In this document: positions 1-8,912 of the stretch, one piece after another
Layout of the letters: each line of letters starts with the position of its first letter
How positions within the stretch are numbered: the first letter of the stretch is position 1
From: Leptothermofonsia sichuanensis E412
Lineage (GTDB): Bacteria > Cyanobacteriota > Cyanobacteriia > Leptolyngbyales > Leptolyngbyaceae
Length of the DNA stretch: 64,000 bases
Assembly: GCF_019891175.1 (NCBI RefSeq)
Contig: NZ_CP072600.1
Span: 5,146,001-5,210,000, forward strand
Direction: 5' to 3'
Translations under genes and position numbers: made by a program
The notes under the pieces: model-generated
Seen by the model: only the letters and a program-made list of their open reading frames with translations
Databases searched by the model: none
What the model was told of the DNA's origin: nothing

Positions 1-770
1 TCCTGTCGTGCGGCTGTAAAGCCTCCTGATGCACCTCCCAGGGCTTTTCCAAGCGTACTGGTGATGATATCCACTCGACCCATCACATCCCAGTGTTCAA
101 TGGAGCCACGCCCTGTTTTGCCTAACACCCCGGTTGCATGGCTATCATCTACCATCACCAATGCCTGATATTTTTCAGCCAGATTGCAAATTTGTTTGAG
201 GTGGGCAATCTCTCCATCCATACTAAAAACGCCATCAGTTGCTACCAGCCGGATTCTTGCCGATTGAGATTCCTGCAACGCATGTTCCAATTCCTGCATA
301 TCGCTGTGGGTAAAGCGATAGCGCCTGGCTTTACACAACCGGATGCCGTCAATGATGCTGGCGTGATTGAGTGCATCACTGATCACAGCACAATCTGAAT
401 CCAGCAGGGTTTCAAACAGCCCGGCATTCGCATCAAAACAGGATGTATAAAGAATGGCATCATCCATGCCCAGAAACTGAGCAATGGCGGTTTCCAGTTG
501 TTTGTGAACCGTTTGGGTCCCACAAATGAAACGGACTGAAGCCAGTCCATAGCCATATCGGGCAATTCCCTCTTGCGCAGCCGCAATTACGGCTGGATGG
601 TTGGCAAGCCCCAGGTAATTATTGGCGCAAAAGTTCAGCACGTCCTGCCCGGTCTGAAGCCTGATCTCGGCTCCCTGGGGAGATGCCAGCACGCGCTCCG
701 GTTTGGTCAGACCGGACTGCTGGATTTCGTTCAGAATGGGTTGGAAAGCTGAAGGGGTGGCGGTGAGCAT
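1..770 (-). CDS. kbl: 2-amino-3-ketobutyrate CoA ligase (glycine C-acetyltransferase), C-terminus cut by window edge
   Basis: PLP enzyme of the alpha-oxoamine synthase family. It cleaves 2-amino-3-ketobutyrate with CoA to glycine and acetyl-CoA, the second step of threonine breakdown. The visible 256 residues align along the family N-terminus: an [14 protein letters not shown] segment near residue 46, the substrate and PLP pocket ([12 protein letters not shown] near 131, DDSHATG near 208) and the PLP lysine at about residue 242 in STLGKALGG. The ATG at 768-770 gives a normal N-terminus. It lies inside the end of the upstream dehydrogenase gene, a 40-nt overlap that suggests translational coupling. 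The paired threonine dehydrogenase supports the specific name over other oxoamine synthases such as BioF. The last ~140 residues lie outside the window. Confidence 0.93.
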   Translation of the reverse strand, partial: MLTATPSAFQPILNEIQQSGLTKPERVLASPQGAEIRLQTGQDVLNFCANNYLGLANHPAVIAAAQEGIARYGYGLASVRFICGTQTVHKQLETAIAQFLGMDDAILYTSCFDANAGLFETLLDSDCAVISDALNHASIIDGIRLCKARRYRFTHSDMQELEHALQESQSARIRLVATDGVFSMDGEIAHLKQICNLAEKYQALVMVDDSHATGVLGKTGRGSIEHWDVMGRVDIITSTLGKALGGASGGFTAARQ

Positions 771-1729
771 GGCTGAGCCTCCGGGTGTAGCAGGGGATAG
801 GGGGTAGGCGATAGCTTCGATACCATATCTTTCACGATGGCAGGCAAATCATAGGTCGGTTTCCAGCCCCAATCTGCCCGTGCCCTGGCATCATCTATCA
901 CAGAAGGCCAGGAATCTGCGATCGCCTGCCGAAAATCTGGCTGGTAGTCACACTTAAAGTCAGGCAAATGGTTCTGAATTTCTGTGGCTAACTCTGCGGC
1001 TGAAAAACTGACGGCGGCTACGTTGTAGCTGGAACGAATGGTGATTGTCGCCGGGTCTGCCTGCATCAGCATCAGGATGGCCGCGATCGCATCCGGCATA
1101 TACATCATGGGTAGCCGGGTTTCGGGGCGAACAAAGCAGGTATAAGTTCTATGGTTGATAGCTGCCTTCAACATTTCGATGGCAAAATCCGTCGTGCCTC
1201 CCCCCGGTGGGGCACTGTAGCTGATGATGCCAGGTAAGCGAAGACTGCGGACATCCACCCCCCAGCGGTCGGCATAGTAGTGGCAGAGCAACTCTCCGGT
1301 GACTTTTGTTACACCGTACATCGTAGAAGGATCTTCAACTGTAATTTGAGGCGTATCTAATTTGGGGGTATGGGGGCCAAACACTGCAATGGAACTGGGA
1401 AAGAAGACCTTAATGTGATGGGATCTGGCAATTTCTAAAACATTTCTTAAGCCATTGATATTAATGTGCCAGCATTGATCGGGATTATGTTCCCCCCTAG
1501 CAGATAGCAGACTTGCCAGGTGATAGATCGTATCGATCTGGTACTGATCAACCACAGCCTGAAGTCGGTTGTGATCTGTCACATCCAGCACTTCATAGAG
1601 AAACGAGTTTTCTGATGGAGCAGAACGCCCACTTTCGATCACCCGGGTGGCTCCAAAACGATGACGCAGAGCCATAACCAGGTCACTTCCAAGCTGACCT
1701 CTGGCTCCCGTCACTAAAATTCTGTTCAT
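731..1729 (-). CDS. tdh: L-threonine 3-dehydrogenase, SDR/epimerase type
   Basis: NAD-dependent extended short-chain dehydrogenase (NAD-binding epimerase fold). It has a Rossmann motif VTGARGQLG at residues 6-14, Ser112/Ser113, and the catalytic pair Tyr138 and Lys142 in YGVTK. The C-terminal half carries the substrate region [10 protein letters not shown]. This matches the bacterial SDR-type threonine dehydrogenases, which oxidise threonine to 2-amino-3-ketobutyrate, and the overlapping kbl gene fits that role. The last ~20 residues are proline-rich ([10 protein letters not shown]...), like nearby intergenic low-complexity DNA, so the gene may have been extended into kbl. A sugar epimerase is the alternative but is less likely given the partner. 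Confidence 0.87.
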   Translation of the reverse strand: MNRILVTGARGQLGSDLVMALRHRFGATRVIESGRSAPSENSFLYEVLDVTDHNRLQAVVDQYQIDTIYHLASLLSARGEHNPDQCWHININGLRNVLEIARSHHIKVFFPSSIAVFGPHTPKLDTPQITVEDPSTMYGVTKVTGELLCHYYADRWGVDVRSLRLPGIISYSAPPGGGTTDFAIEMLKAAINHRTYTCFVRPETRLPMMYMPDAIAAILMLMQADPATITIRSSYNVAAVSFSAAELATEIQNHLPDFKCDYQPDFRQAIADSWPSVIDDARARADWGWKPTYDLPAIVKDMVSKLSPTPYPLLHPEAQPCSPPPLQLSNPF

Positions 1730-1815
1730 TGCGGTCGGTCCTTTTGACTGATCCGGAGACTGAAGTTGGAAACCAGAAACCTCGCGATCGCCCGGTCCAT
1801 TCTGGCTCCTGGCAC

Positions 1816-3096
1816 TTAAGTCATCTGGAGGGTTGGAGGGCGTGTCGATGCCCGTTGAGTCAGTTCATCTAACTGATTGAGGAGAAGATCAATTTCTGCC
1901 AGCGTGTTGTAATGGACTAATCCAATCCGCAACAGTCCACCGCTGGCTTCAATGCCCAGGGCTTCGGTTAGACCAGGAGCATAGAAGTTGCCGTTCCAGG
2001 TAAAAATACCGCGATCGCCCAACGCTCTGGCGACCAGTTGAGGGCTGTATCCCCGGACTCGAACACCGACCGTGGGCGTTCGCCAGGCAAAGCGATCGCG
2101 ATCCGTAATGCCATATACCGTAATTCCAGGAATTTCCAGCAATCCGGGGATTAACCGCTGACTTAACTGCTGCTCATAGGTTTGAATGGCCTCCATCCCG
2201 GCTATCAGAGCTGCCCGACGATTTTTCCCATCAGGGACAACCTGATGCCCGATCGCAGCCAGGTAGTCAATTGCGGCAATTAAACCGGCCATACTTTCGT
2301 AGTTTTGTGTGCCGGTTTCCCAGCGGGACGGCCCATCATCAGGGGCAGGCTGCACCTTATAGGGACGCAATCGTGTCAGGTGCTGACGCTTACCATACAG
2401 AATGCCAATGTGGGGACCAAAAAACTTGTAGGCAGAACACGCGAGAAAATCGCAATCCAGTGCCCGCACATCAATCACTCCGTGTGGGGCATAGTGTACC
2501 GCATCCACAAAGACCATTGCCCCGGCGGCATGGGCTAACTGGGTCACCCTGGCAACATCATTGATAGTGCCCACTGCATTGGAGGCATACCCAACGGCAA
2601 CCAGCCGTGTCCGTGAATTCAGCAGACGCTCTAAATCTGCCAGGTTGAGGGTGCAGTCGGTCACCTGGATATCGATGGCATGAACCACAATCCCCTGTTC
2701 CTCCAGGGCTTTCCACGGAGATACATTGGCATAGTGATCCAGTCTGGTCACGATAATTTCATCCCCCGGCTGGAGTTCACGGGCGATCGCCCGGCTAAAA
2801 GAAAAAGCGAGGGTGGTCATGTTTGCACCAAACACAACTTCATCACCCTCGCATCCCAGGAAATCTGCAATTGCCTGTCGTGCAGCCGTAACCAGCGCAT
2901 CGGTTTGTGCGCTTGTGACAAAGGCTCCGTGGGCATTGGCATTTGAATGAATCAGATAATGGCTGATCGCTTCAATCACTCCCCTGGGCACCTGAGTCCC
3001 ACCAGGTCCATCAAAAAACACAGCCGGTTGACCATTGACTTCCTGAGTCAATGCCGGAAACTGAGCGCGAATCCAGCCAGGGTCAAGGTCATTCAT
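1816..3096 (-). CDS. Cysteine desulfurase-like PLP protein (VC1184 subfamily)
   Basis: Class V aminotransferase-fold protein of 426 residues, a normal length. The N-terminal FFDGPGGTQVP segment and overall pattern fit the VC1184 subgroup of cysteine-desulfurase-like proteins. PLP-binding residues are visible: Asp198 and His201 in FVDAVHYAPHG, and Lys224 in CSAYKFFGPH. The C-terminal active-site region has YNTLAEID. True SufS/IscS enzymes carry a catalytic Cys in an Arg-x-Gly-x-His-Cys loop; here the equivalent region shows no such Cys, so a sulfur-transfer role is doubtful and the true substrate is unknown. It sits between the dioxygenase gene (69-nt gap) and tdh (86-nt gap) on the same strand, suggesting an amino-acid-processing operon. 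Confidence 0.8.
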   Translation of the reverse strand: MNDLDPGWIRAQFPALTQEVNGQPAVFFDGPGGTQVPRGVIEAISHYLIHSNANAHGAFVTSAQTDALVTAARQAIADFLGCEGDEVVFGANMTTLAFSFSRAIARELQPGDEIIVTRLDHYANVSPWKALEEQGIVVHAIDIQVTDCTLNLADLERLLNSRTRLVAVGYASNAVGTINDVARVTQLAHAAGAMVFVDAVHYAPHGVIDVRALDCDFLACSAYKFFGPHIGILYGKRQHLTRLRPYKVQPAPDDGPSRWETGTQNYESMAGLIAAIDYLAAIGHQVVPDGKNRRAALIAGMEAIQTYEQQLSQRLIPGLLEIPGITVYGITDRDRFAWRTPTVGVRVRGYSPQLVARALGDRGIFTWNGNFYAPGLTEALGIEASGGLLRIGLVHYNTLAEIDLLLNQLDELTQRASTRPPTLQMT

Positions 3097-3165
3097 AAAA
3101 ATTTCCTTCGAGGTTTACTCAATCAGAACTCTCAATTCTCAACCCTCAACTCTTCCCTGCCGTTA

Positions 3166-3843
3166 TTACTCATCGGGTGGAAACAATCCGGGACAGGTAA
3201 AGACAAACACATCACGAACTCCCGGTTCAGTGCCACTGGTATTGACCGGAGAGGTGTAGTGGAAATACTGCGCATCTCGAAATACCAGAAACTCACCAGG
3301 GTGAAGTACCTTACTGATGGCAGGACGCCCGGTTTTTTCTTTGTAAAGGTGCGTTTCGCCACCCTCAATGCCTTCTCGATGGCAGGAGAAGATTCCCACC
3401 AGATCCACCCCATCTCTATGGATGCCTTCTGGTGCAGGGTTACCGATCTGTTGAGAGGTTGCCGTCGTTCTAATTTGGTGAACCGCCACTTCATTGCGAT
3501 CGGTACAAAGCTGACAAAACTGGAAAAACTCCCAGATCACTTTCTGAAAATCTTCCAGATTGATTAACCCATCTTCCATCTCTTCATATTCACGCACCAC
3601 ATCCCCCAGGATAGGGTTGTATTGTTTGGATTGAAATAAGCGTCTGTGGGGAAGCTTGACCAGGCGATCGCCAGCGATTTGGAAGTGAGAAAGCCGCCGA
3701 AAGCGATAGTTTCCCTCTAAGTAAGGATCGATTGGGAGATTGTTGAAGAATGGCTTAAACTGATCAACATTGATTTCAGTCAGCATTTCTAAAACATAAC
3801 TGGCCAGACAATTGAATTCTTTCGGCTTAGATAAACTCAACAT
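3166..3843 (-). CDS. 2OG-Fe(II) dioxygenase family protein (amino-acid hydroxylase type)
   Basis: 225-residue protein resembling the 2OG-Fe dioxygenase family (PF10014) that includes Bacillus L-isoleucine 4-hydroxylase. The iron triad is visible: His142 and Asp144 in GIHRDGVD, and His195 in AQYFHYTSP. Arg210 is placed to bind 2-oxoglutarate. The ATG at 3841-3843 follows a stretch without other genes. It is probably the first gene of a minus-strand operon with the VC1184-type PLP protein, tdh and kbl. By family, it hydroxylates the side chain of a free aliphatic amino acid using O2 and 2-oxoglutarate; the actual amino acid cannot be told from sequence. Confidence 0.82.
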   Translation of the reverse strand: MLSLSKPKEFNCLASYVLEMLTEINVDQFKPFFNNLPIDPYLEGNYRFRRLSHFQIAGDRLVKLPHRRLFQSKQYNPILGDVVREYEEMEDGLINLEDFQKVIWEFFQFCQLCTDRNEVAVHQIRTTATSQQIGNPAPEGIHRDGVDLVGIFSCHREGIEGGETHLYKEKTGRPAISKVLHPGEFLVFRDAQYFHYTSPVNTSGTEPGVRDVFVFTCPGLFPPDE

Positions 3844-3888
3844 ACTCTATCTTCCTTAACTTCAAACCAACATCAGCACAAAGAATTA

Positions 3889-3936
3889 CTTAGAACACTA
3901 CTTGGAACACTGCTTGGAACGTTGTTTGGAATCTTG
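3889..3936. repeat. Tandem repeat, four 12-bp units
   Basis: Four consecutive 12-bp units of the form CTTGGAACACTG with point differences (3889, 3901, 3913, 3925). It lies about 45 bp upstream of the dioxygenase start codon, so it may alter promoter spacing if the copy number slips. Confidence 0.8.
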
Positions 3937-4010
3937 AGGTCAAGCTGCCCTCATTATCAGGTTCCCAACCAGAACAACATCGACCTGAACAGAACGATTA
4001 CTCTGTAAAT

Positions 4011-4066
4011 TTATGGACATCAGGTTATGGACATCAGGTTATGGACATCAGATTTATAGACATTGA
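4011..4066. repeat. Tandem repeat, four 14-bp units
   Basis: Units of TTATGGACATCAGG. Two are perfect (4011-4038), followed by one near-perfect and one diverged unit. It is in the same spacer as the 12-bp array. Confidence 0.85.
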
Positions 4067-4770
4067 TTGTGAGTACTGAAAGAGGACAGTTCAGCATCTC
4101 AGGCATGGCAGAAGTGGCTTGATCAGCCTTGAATTGGTAGGTCTGGGATAGAAAGAATTATTATTTTGGAAGTTGAAACCCCCAAAATAATTCCTGGCAA
4201 ACCACCAGTCTGTTATGCCCACCACCTTGTCACGGCTAACTTTCTCATGTCTGACTTTGTCACGTCTATCAGAACGTCTATCAGACAGGGCAACACCAGG
4301 TAAAATTCACTGGTTTTTAGAGACAGTAACTTCTGGAACCAGAGATAGACTGGCTATCACTTTCGTTTTACAGAACGAGAGCCATCCTTGACAGCAGGAA
4401 ACACACCTTTTCAGCTTCTTCGAGTTGATTTGGCGATGTGTCAGCCACTATCCAATGGCTTCAAACAACAGCTTTACTTGAGAGAGACTACTGACTTAAT
4501 TGTAGTTATATTTTTCAGGGTTGTCGATCCCGGACTGGTTAGCATCAGGTTTTTACACATTCTTCATGCTTTTTCGCTTTCTGAGGGAATCGCTGAGAAG
4601 TTTTCTTAAGCAACAGTCTCGACTATACACACATTCTTTTTGTCATTTTGTTAACAGATAACTTTTTAAGAATGGTTATAATGAAAATATCCTTTCTACC
4701 CTGGTTAGAATATTTAGAGATATTTAGATCCATCTAAAAGTGGCATGGAAGAAGTTAGAAAATAACAATC

Positions 4771-4806
4771 AATCTGCAATCTATATACAATCTGCAATCT
4801 ATATAC
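4771..4806. repeat. Perfect 18-bp tandem duplication
   Basis: AATCTGCAATCTATATAC occurs twice head to tail (4771-4788, 4789-4806) without mismatch, suggesting a recent slippage event. Confidence 0.85.
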
Positions 4807-4954
4807 AGCCGTCCTGTCTGGATGGTGAAGTGAGATCGACAGAAACTCGTCAATAACTTATACCGGTTCGCTGCTTCATACCAATTCGCTGTCATGTTAC
4901 AAAGAATCAGGTATCCAATGGCACTGACATATGGCACTGACATAAAGGATTAAA

Positions 4955-4985
4955 GATCTTCAACTTCTCGAAGAAGTTGGAGATC
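4955..4985. repeat. Intergenic hairpin, 14-bp arms
   Basis: Left arm GATCTTCAACTTCT (4955-4968), 3-nt loop, right arm AGAAGTTGGAGATC (4972-4985) with a single G/T wobble. It may be a dispersed palindrome or a structured element; no downstream T run makes it a classical terminator. Confidence 0.65.
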
Positions 4986-5046
4986 CGAGCGAGCGCATCT
5001 AGCTTAATTCAACGGCATTTAATCAGGTATCCACTATAAAACCTGA

Positions 5047-5103
5047 TATAGCAGTAGCCATCAACGGCAGGACAAATTAGAACGCTCAACCCCTGATCCT
5101 GTC
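5047..5103. repeat. Dispersed repeat family E, copy 1
   Basis: About 55 bp beginning TATAGCAGTAGCCATC and ending CCTGATCCTGTC. Related copies lie at 29929-29985 and 62650-62703. All three are intergenic or at a gene edge, and two (this one and 29929-29985) are followed by the C/T-rich low-complexity sequence seen in many spacers here. Confidence 0.75.
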
Positions 5104-5203
5104 ATTCTTCTTTCCCTGTCCCCTGTTCCCCGTTCCATGCCCCCTATCCCCTGCTATAAGTCCTGGGGAGGTTGGGTTGAGGCGATTGCGAAATTCAGAT
5201 TAT

Positions 5204-6046
5204 ATGGATCCAGAAACTTTTTTTAGCCATCTCTGGCAGGACTATATCCAATTAGCACCCCAGGCAGAGCGGATTCAGCAGGCGTTTCGCGATCGCCATG
5301 AGCCAATCATTAACGATCACGTCGCCATTCGCACCCTCAACCTGGAACCGATTTCCCTGTCTGCCCTGGAGCCACACCTACTGGCAATGGGATATCAACG
5401 GTTTGAACCCTACCGCTTTCCTGAGAAAAAACTGAATGCCTGGAGCTATGTGCCCCCAGATGACAGACTACCCCGCCTGTTTTTGAGTGAACTGGACTGT
5501 GGCGCACTGACTCCACCAGCCCGGTCAATTCTGCAACAAATTTGTGGTCAGGTTGATCCAGAACGAGTCAGGCAGATCACCATATTTTGGGCGGGCTGCT
5601 TGTGGCAACCCATTTTCTGGGCTGACTATCAAACCTTACTCCAGGAAAGCGAATATGCTGCCTGGGTGGCATCACTGGGGCTGCGGGCTAATCACTTCAC
5701 GCTGAGTGTGAATCACCTGAAGCAAGCCTCCACGCTGGAATCTGTCTTACAGATTGTGAGCGAGTCCGGTATCCCCATGAATGAGTCTGGTGGACGGATT
5801 AAAGGCTCTCCAGAAGTCCTGCTGGAGCAGGCTTCTACCCTTGCCGATCGCCTCCCGGTTGAGTTTGCAGGGGGCGAAAAGCACGTCATCCCAACCTGTT
5901 ATTACGAATTTGCCCGACGCTATCCTGTCTCCAACGGCAGACTTTACCAGGGATTTGTCCCTGCCAGTGCCGATCGCATCTTTGAATCAACCCATGCCTC
6001 AGCAGGTCTTCAGACCTCAGAGGTTTCCAAAACCTCCGAGGTCTAA
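5204..6046 (+). CDS. hglS: 2-oxoadipate dioxygenase/decarboxylase (HglS/DUF1338 family)
   Basis: DUF1338-family Fe(II) enzyme, related to the Pseudomonas putida enzyme that turns 2-oxoadipate into D-2-hydroxyglutarate in lysine catabolism. The metal and substrate residues are in the expected order: His39 and Arg43 in NDHVAIRTL, His164 in RANHFTLSVNHL and Glu235 in CYYEFARR. The ATG at 5204 is preferred; an in-frame TTG at 5177 would add nine residues. The next two genes encode an ALDH7 dehydrogenase and a pipecolate-oxidase-like protein, which strongly supports the lysine-pathway role. The last ~12 residues (QTSEVSKTSEV) are encoded by a palindromic repeat that also supplies the stop region, so this tail is probably not ancestral. 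Confidence 0.87.
   Translation: MDPETFFSHLWQDYIQLAPQAERIQQAFRDRHEPIINDHVAIRTLNLEPISLSALEPHLLAMGYQRFEPYRFPEKKLNAWSYVPPDDRLPRLFLSELDCGALTPPARSILQQICGQVDPERVRQITIFWAGCLWQPIFWADYQTLLQESEYAAWVASLGLRANHFTLSVNHLKQASTLESVLQIVSESGIPMNESGGRIKGSPEVLLEQASTLADRLPVEFAGGEKHVIPTCYYEFARRYPVSNGRLYQGFVPASADRIFESTHASAGLQTSEVSKTSEV
6012..6044. repeat. Palindromic repeat family C, copy 1 (inside hglS 3' end)
   Basis: AGACCTCAGAGGTTT faces AACCTCCGAGGTCT across a short loop. A second copy lies at 12365-12396. Here it forms the final codons of hglS and the TAA stop follows at its edge. Confidence 0.8.
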
Positions 6047-6081
6047 ACCCAACCCCCGACTCTCTCACTCCTCACTCTCCT

Positions 6082-7656
6082 ATGACTTCAAACCTGACCA
6101 ACCCCGCAACTGCTCCTGACCTGGCTGAATTGGGATTAGAGCCTCTGGATCGAGAACGAAAACATCCTGGACTACGCATTGGCAATCAAAAAGAATGGGG
6201 TAATGGAGATACTCTTGCCCTCACCACACCCATTGATGGCACCAGGATTGGCTATGTTCAGTTAGCAACGGCTGAAAATGTCAATCAGGCTGTGGCGGCA
6301 GCCCACCAGGCTTATTTAGACTGGCGACTGGTTCCTGCACCCAGGCGGGGAGAACTGGTGCGGCGCATTGCTGAGCAGGTGCGGCAACATCAATCGGCAC
6401 TGGCTCAATTAATCACCTTAGAGGTTGGTAAAATCCCGGCAGAGGCAGCCGGAGAAGTTCAGGAGTGGATTGATCTGTGTGATTTCGGGGTTGGGCTTTC
6501 CCGTCAACTGTACGGGCTGACGATCGCCAGTGAACGTCCCTCCCATCGCCTGATGGAGCAATGGCATCCCCTGGGGGCAATTGGGGTCATTACCGCCTTT
6601 AACTTTCCGGTGGCGGTCTGGGCATGGAATGCCATGATTGCGCTCGTGTGTGGTAACACGGTGGTCTGGAAACCATCGGAGAAGACGCCTCTGTGTGCCC
6701 TTGCCTGCCATCATCTGGTGCAGCAGGCGATCGCGACTATGCCCGACATTCCACAGAACTTATGCAGTGTGGTGTCTGGCAAAGCAGATGTGGGACAGGC
6801 ACTGGCAGCCCATCCCCAACTGCCCCTGATTTCGGCCACGGGGTCTGTGGCAATGGGGAGGGCAGTGGCGACCACTGTGGCACAACGGTTGGGACGTACC
6901 ATCCTGGAACTGGGCGGCAACAATGGCATGGTGGTGACTCCCTCTGCCGACCTGGATCTGGCGATACGGGCGATCGCCTTTGCTGCCGTTGGCACCTGTG
7001 GGCAGCGATGTACCACCCTGCGACGGCTGATTGTTCACCACAGCATTGCTGATCGGTTGCTGCAACGATTGCGAAAGGTTTATCAAAGCCTTGTTATTGG
7101 CGATCCGACAAAGCCTGGGGTGCTGGTTGGGCCGCTGATTGATGAACCCGCTTACAACCGGATGCAGGAGGCTCTAGAGCAGGCGCGTCAGCAGGGGGGT
7201 GTCGTCTACGGGGGCGAACGCCTCCAGGAAAAGGTGCCTGCGGGAGGATTTTACGTTCAACCCGCGATCGTCCAGATTTCACCCGATGCTCCGATTGTCC
7301 AGGAAGAAACCTTTGCCCCAATCCTGTATCTGATGACCTATGACCGGTTGGAAACGGCGATCGCCCTGCACAATGGGGTACCCCAGGGGTTGTCTTCTGC
7401 CATTTTTACAGAACAACTGCAAGAAGCAGAATGGTTTCTCTCTGCTGCCGGATCTGATTGTGGCATTGTCAACGTCAACCTTGGCACCTCTGGGGCTGAA
7501 ATTGGTGGTGCCTTTGGTGGTGAGAAAGCCACTGGCGGCGGACGCGAATCAGGTAGCGATGCCTGGAAAGGCTATATGCGCCGCGTCACGACCACCATTA
7601 ACTATGGTCACGCCCTGCCTCTGGCACAGGGAATTCGATTTGATGTGGAAGGATAA
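6082..7656 (+). CDS. amaB: Aldehyde dehydrogenase, ALDH7 (antiquitin/piperideine-6-carboxylate dehydrogenase) family
   Basis: 524-residue NAD(P)-dependent aldehyde dehydrogenase. The GGNNG segment after the catalytic Glu276 (LELGGNNG) and the GTCGQRCTTLRRL loop with nucleophile Cys310 are hallmarks of ALDH7. It also has FNFP (Asn174) and WKPSE (Lys197) for cofactor binding. The family oxidises 2-aminoadipate semialdehyde, in equilibrium with piperideine-6-carboxylate, to 2-aminoadipate. It sits 35 nt after the HglS-like gene and 3 nt before the flavoenzyme, an operon order that reconstructs the pipecolate branch of lysine degradation. No aminoadipate aminotransferase is linked. Confidence 0.88.
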   Translation: MTSNLTNPATAPDLAELGLEPLDRERKHPGLRIGNQKEWGNGDTLALTTPIDGTRIGYVQLATAENVNQAVAAAHQAYLDWRLVPAPRRGELVRRIAEQVRQHQSALAQLITLEVGKIPAEAAGEVQEWIDLCDFGVGLSRQLYGLTIASERPSHRLMEQWHPLGAIGVITAFNFPVAVWAWNAMIALVCGNTVVWKPSEKTPLCALACHHLVQQAIATMPDIPQNLCSVVSGKADVGQALAAHPQLPLISATGSVAMGRAVATTVAQRLGRTILELGGNNGMVVTPSADLDLAIRAIAFAAVGTCGQRCTTLRRLIVHHSIADRLLQRLRKVYQSLVIGDPTKPGVLVGPLIDEPAYNRMQEALEQARQQGGVVYGGERLQEKVPAGGFYVQPAIVQISPDAPIVQEETFAPILYLMTYDRLETAIALHNGVPQGLSSAIFTEQLQEAEWFLSAAGSDCGIVNVNLGTSGAEIGGAFGGEKATGGGRESGSDAWKGYMRRVTTTINYGHALPLAQGIRFDVEG

Positions 7657-7659
7657 TTT

Positions 7660-8907
7660 ATGCAACCCACTTCGTCTTTCTGGTTAAAAAATTCGCCCTA
7701 TGATCAGGTTCACACTACCCCTGAACTGCCGCGGCGATCGCCGGTGGTGGTGATTGGAGGCGGCATTACAGGAGTCAGCACGGCCTACTGGTTAGCCAGA
7801 TTGGGCATGGGCGTAACCTTGCTGGAACAGCGGGGGGTGAGCGGAGGAGCCACGGGTCGCAATGGGGGACATATTGCTCCAGCCCCGATTGAAAAATTCA
7901 TTGCCACGCTGGAACGGCATGGGAAAGAGACTGCCTGTGCCCTGCGGCAATTTTGTGAGAAAACGGTTGCCGCCATTCAGGCATTCGTGTCAGAGCACCA
8001 GGTCGATTGTGACCTGCGCTTTACGGGTGGGGTTGAATTAGCCAGCAGTCCAGAGGAACTGGTTTACCTGCAACAGGCGGCTGAAGTACTGGCAAAGCAT
8101 GATATTGCATTTGATTTTTGGAACGCGGATCAGTGTGCCGAACAAACCCGCAGCCCGGATTTTTTGGGTGGACTTTACATTGCAACGCGGGGGCAGATCT
8201 GGGCAGCCAGGCTGGTGTTTGCGATCGCAGAACAGGCCATGCAATTGGGAGTAAACATCCAGACGCAAACCCAGGTGCAATCGGTTGAGACTATTAACGG
8301 CACGCTAAACGTCATAACCAATCGAGGTACCATTCAGGCAGATCAGGTGGTTCATGCCACCAATGCCTGGGCAAGTCACCTCCTGCCCTGGGTAAGCAAT
8401 ATCATCATCCCCATTCGGGGGCAGGTCCTGGTGACGGAACCCGTTCAGCCCATGTGGGATTTTTGCTTTTCCACCAATTTTGACTACGAGTATTGCATTC
8501 AGCGTCCCGACGGACGCATTGTACTGGGTGGGATGCGCTGGCGATCGCCCACGATGGAAGAAAATATTGATGATGACAGTGAAGTGAATTCCTTTGTCAG
8601 CCGGGGGCTGCGAAGTTTCTTACCCACCCATTTCCCTGATCTGAACTTTATCCAGATTGAGCAGGAATGGACCGGGATTATGGGATTTAGCCCCGACGGC
8701 AATCCCTTAATTGGACCGTTGCCCAACCGTCCGGGGGAATGGATTGCGGCAGGGTTCACCGGGCATGGGATGTCACGGACTTTTTATGCCGGGAAGGCGA
8801 TCGCTGAAATGATTCTAGGAAAAGAGCCAGAGGTTTTTGTCGAAGCATTTCTACCGTCCCGATTCCTTGATCAGGACAGTCAGCGGCTTCTGCAAAAAGC
8901 AGGATAA
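7660..8907 (+). CDS. amaA: FAD-dependent oxidoreductase, DAO family; probable L-pipecolate oxidase
   Basis: 415-residue D-amino-acid-oxidase-fold flavoenzyme. The dinucleotide motif GGGITG lies at about residue 33, followed by the acidic residue ending the second strand (LLEQRG) and the GGATGRNGGH motif common to GlpD/DAO-type pipecolate and GABA-related oxidases. The C-terminal FAD contact is GFTGHGMSRTFYAGK. It begins 3 nt after the aldehyde dehydrogenase, so co-translation is likely. In Pseudomonas, AmaA makes piperideine-6-carboxylate, the substrate of AmaB. The substrate here is inferred from neighbours; oxidation of another amino acid or amine is possible. Confidence 0.75.
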   Translation: MQPTSSFWLKNSPYDQVHTTPELPRRSPVVVIGGGITGVSTAYWLARLGMGVTLLEQRGVSGGATGRNGGHIAPAPIEKFIATLERHGKETACALRQFCEKTVAAIQAFVSEHQVDCDLRFTGGVELASSPEELVYLQQAAEVLAKHDIAFDFWNADQCAEQTRSPDFLGGLYIATRGQIWAARLVFAIAEQAMQLGVNIQTQTQVQSVETINGTLNVITNRGTIQADQVVHATNAWASHLLPWVSNIIIPIRGQVLVTEPVQPMWDFCFSTNFDYEYCIQRPDGRIVLGGMRWRSPTMEENIDDDSEVNSFVSRGLRSFLPTHFPDLNFIQIEQEWTGIMGFSPDGNPLIGPLPNRPGEWIAAGFTGHGMSRTFYAGKAIAEMILGKEPEVFVEAFLPSRFLDQDSQRLLQKAG

Positions 8908-8912
8908 CTGAG

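Larger units (their letters stand above)
3844..5203. other. 1.36-kb gene-free spacer between divergent operons
   Basis: No convincing gene is present; the one short open frame (4388-4609) has no recognisable features. The spacer holds clusters of short tandem repeats (3889-3936, 4011-4066, 4771-4806), a hairpin (4955-4985), a dispersed repeat (5047-5103) and a C/T-rich low-complexity stretch (5095-5160). It must contain the promoters of both the minus-strand dioxygenase operon and the plus-strand hglS-like operon. A TATAAT-like hexamer occurs at 4676-4681 on the plus strand, but without a convincing -35 box. Confidence 0.7.

Noticed and set aside
4388-4609. 73-codon plus-strand open frame in the divergent spacer
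   Set aside because: No ribosome site, no recognisable composition or motif, embedded in repeat-rich DNA; probably chance.
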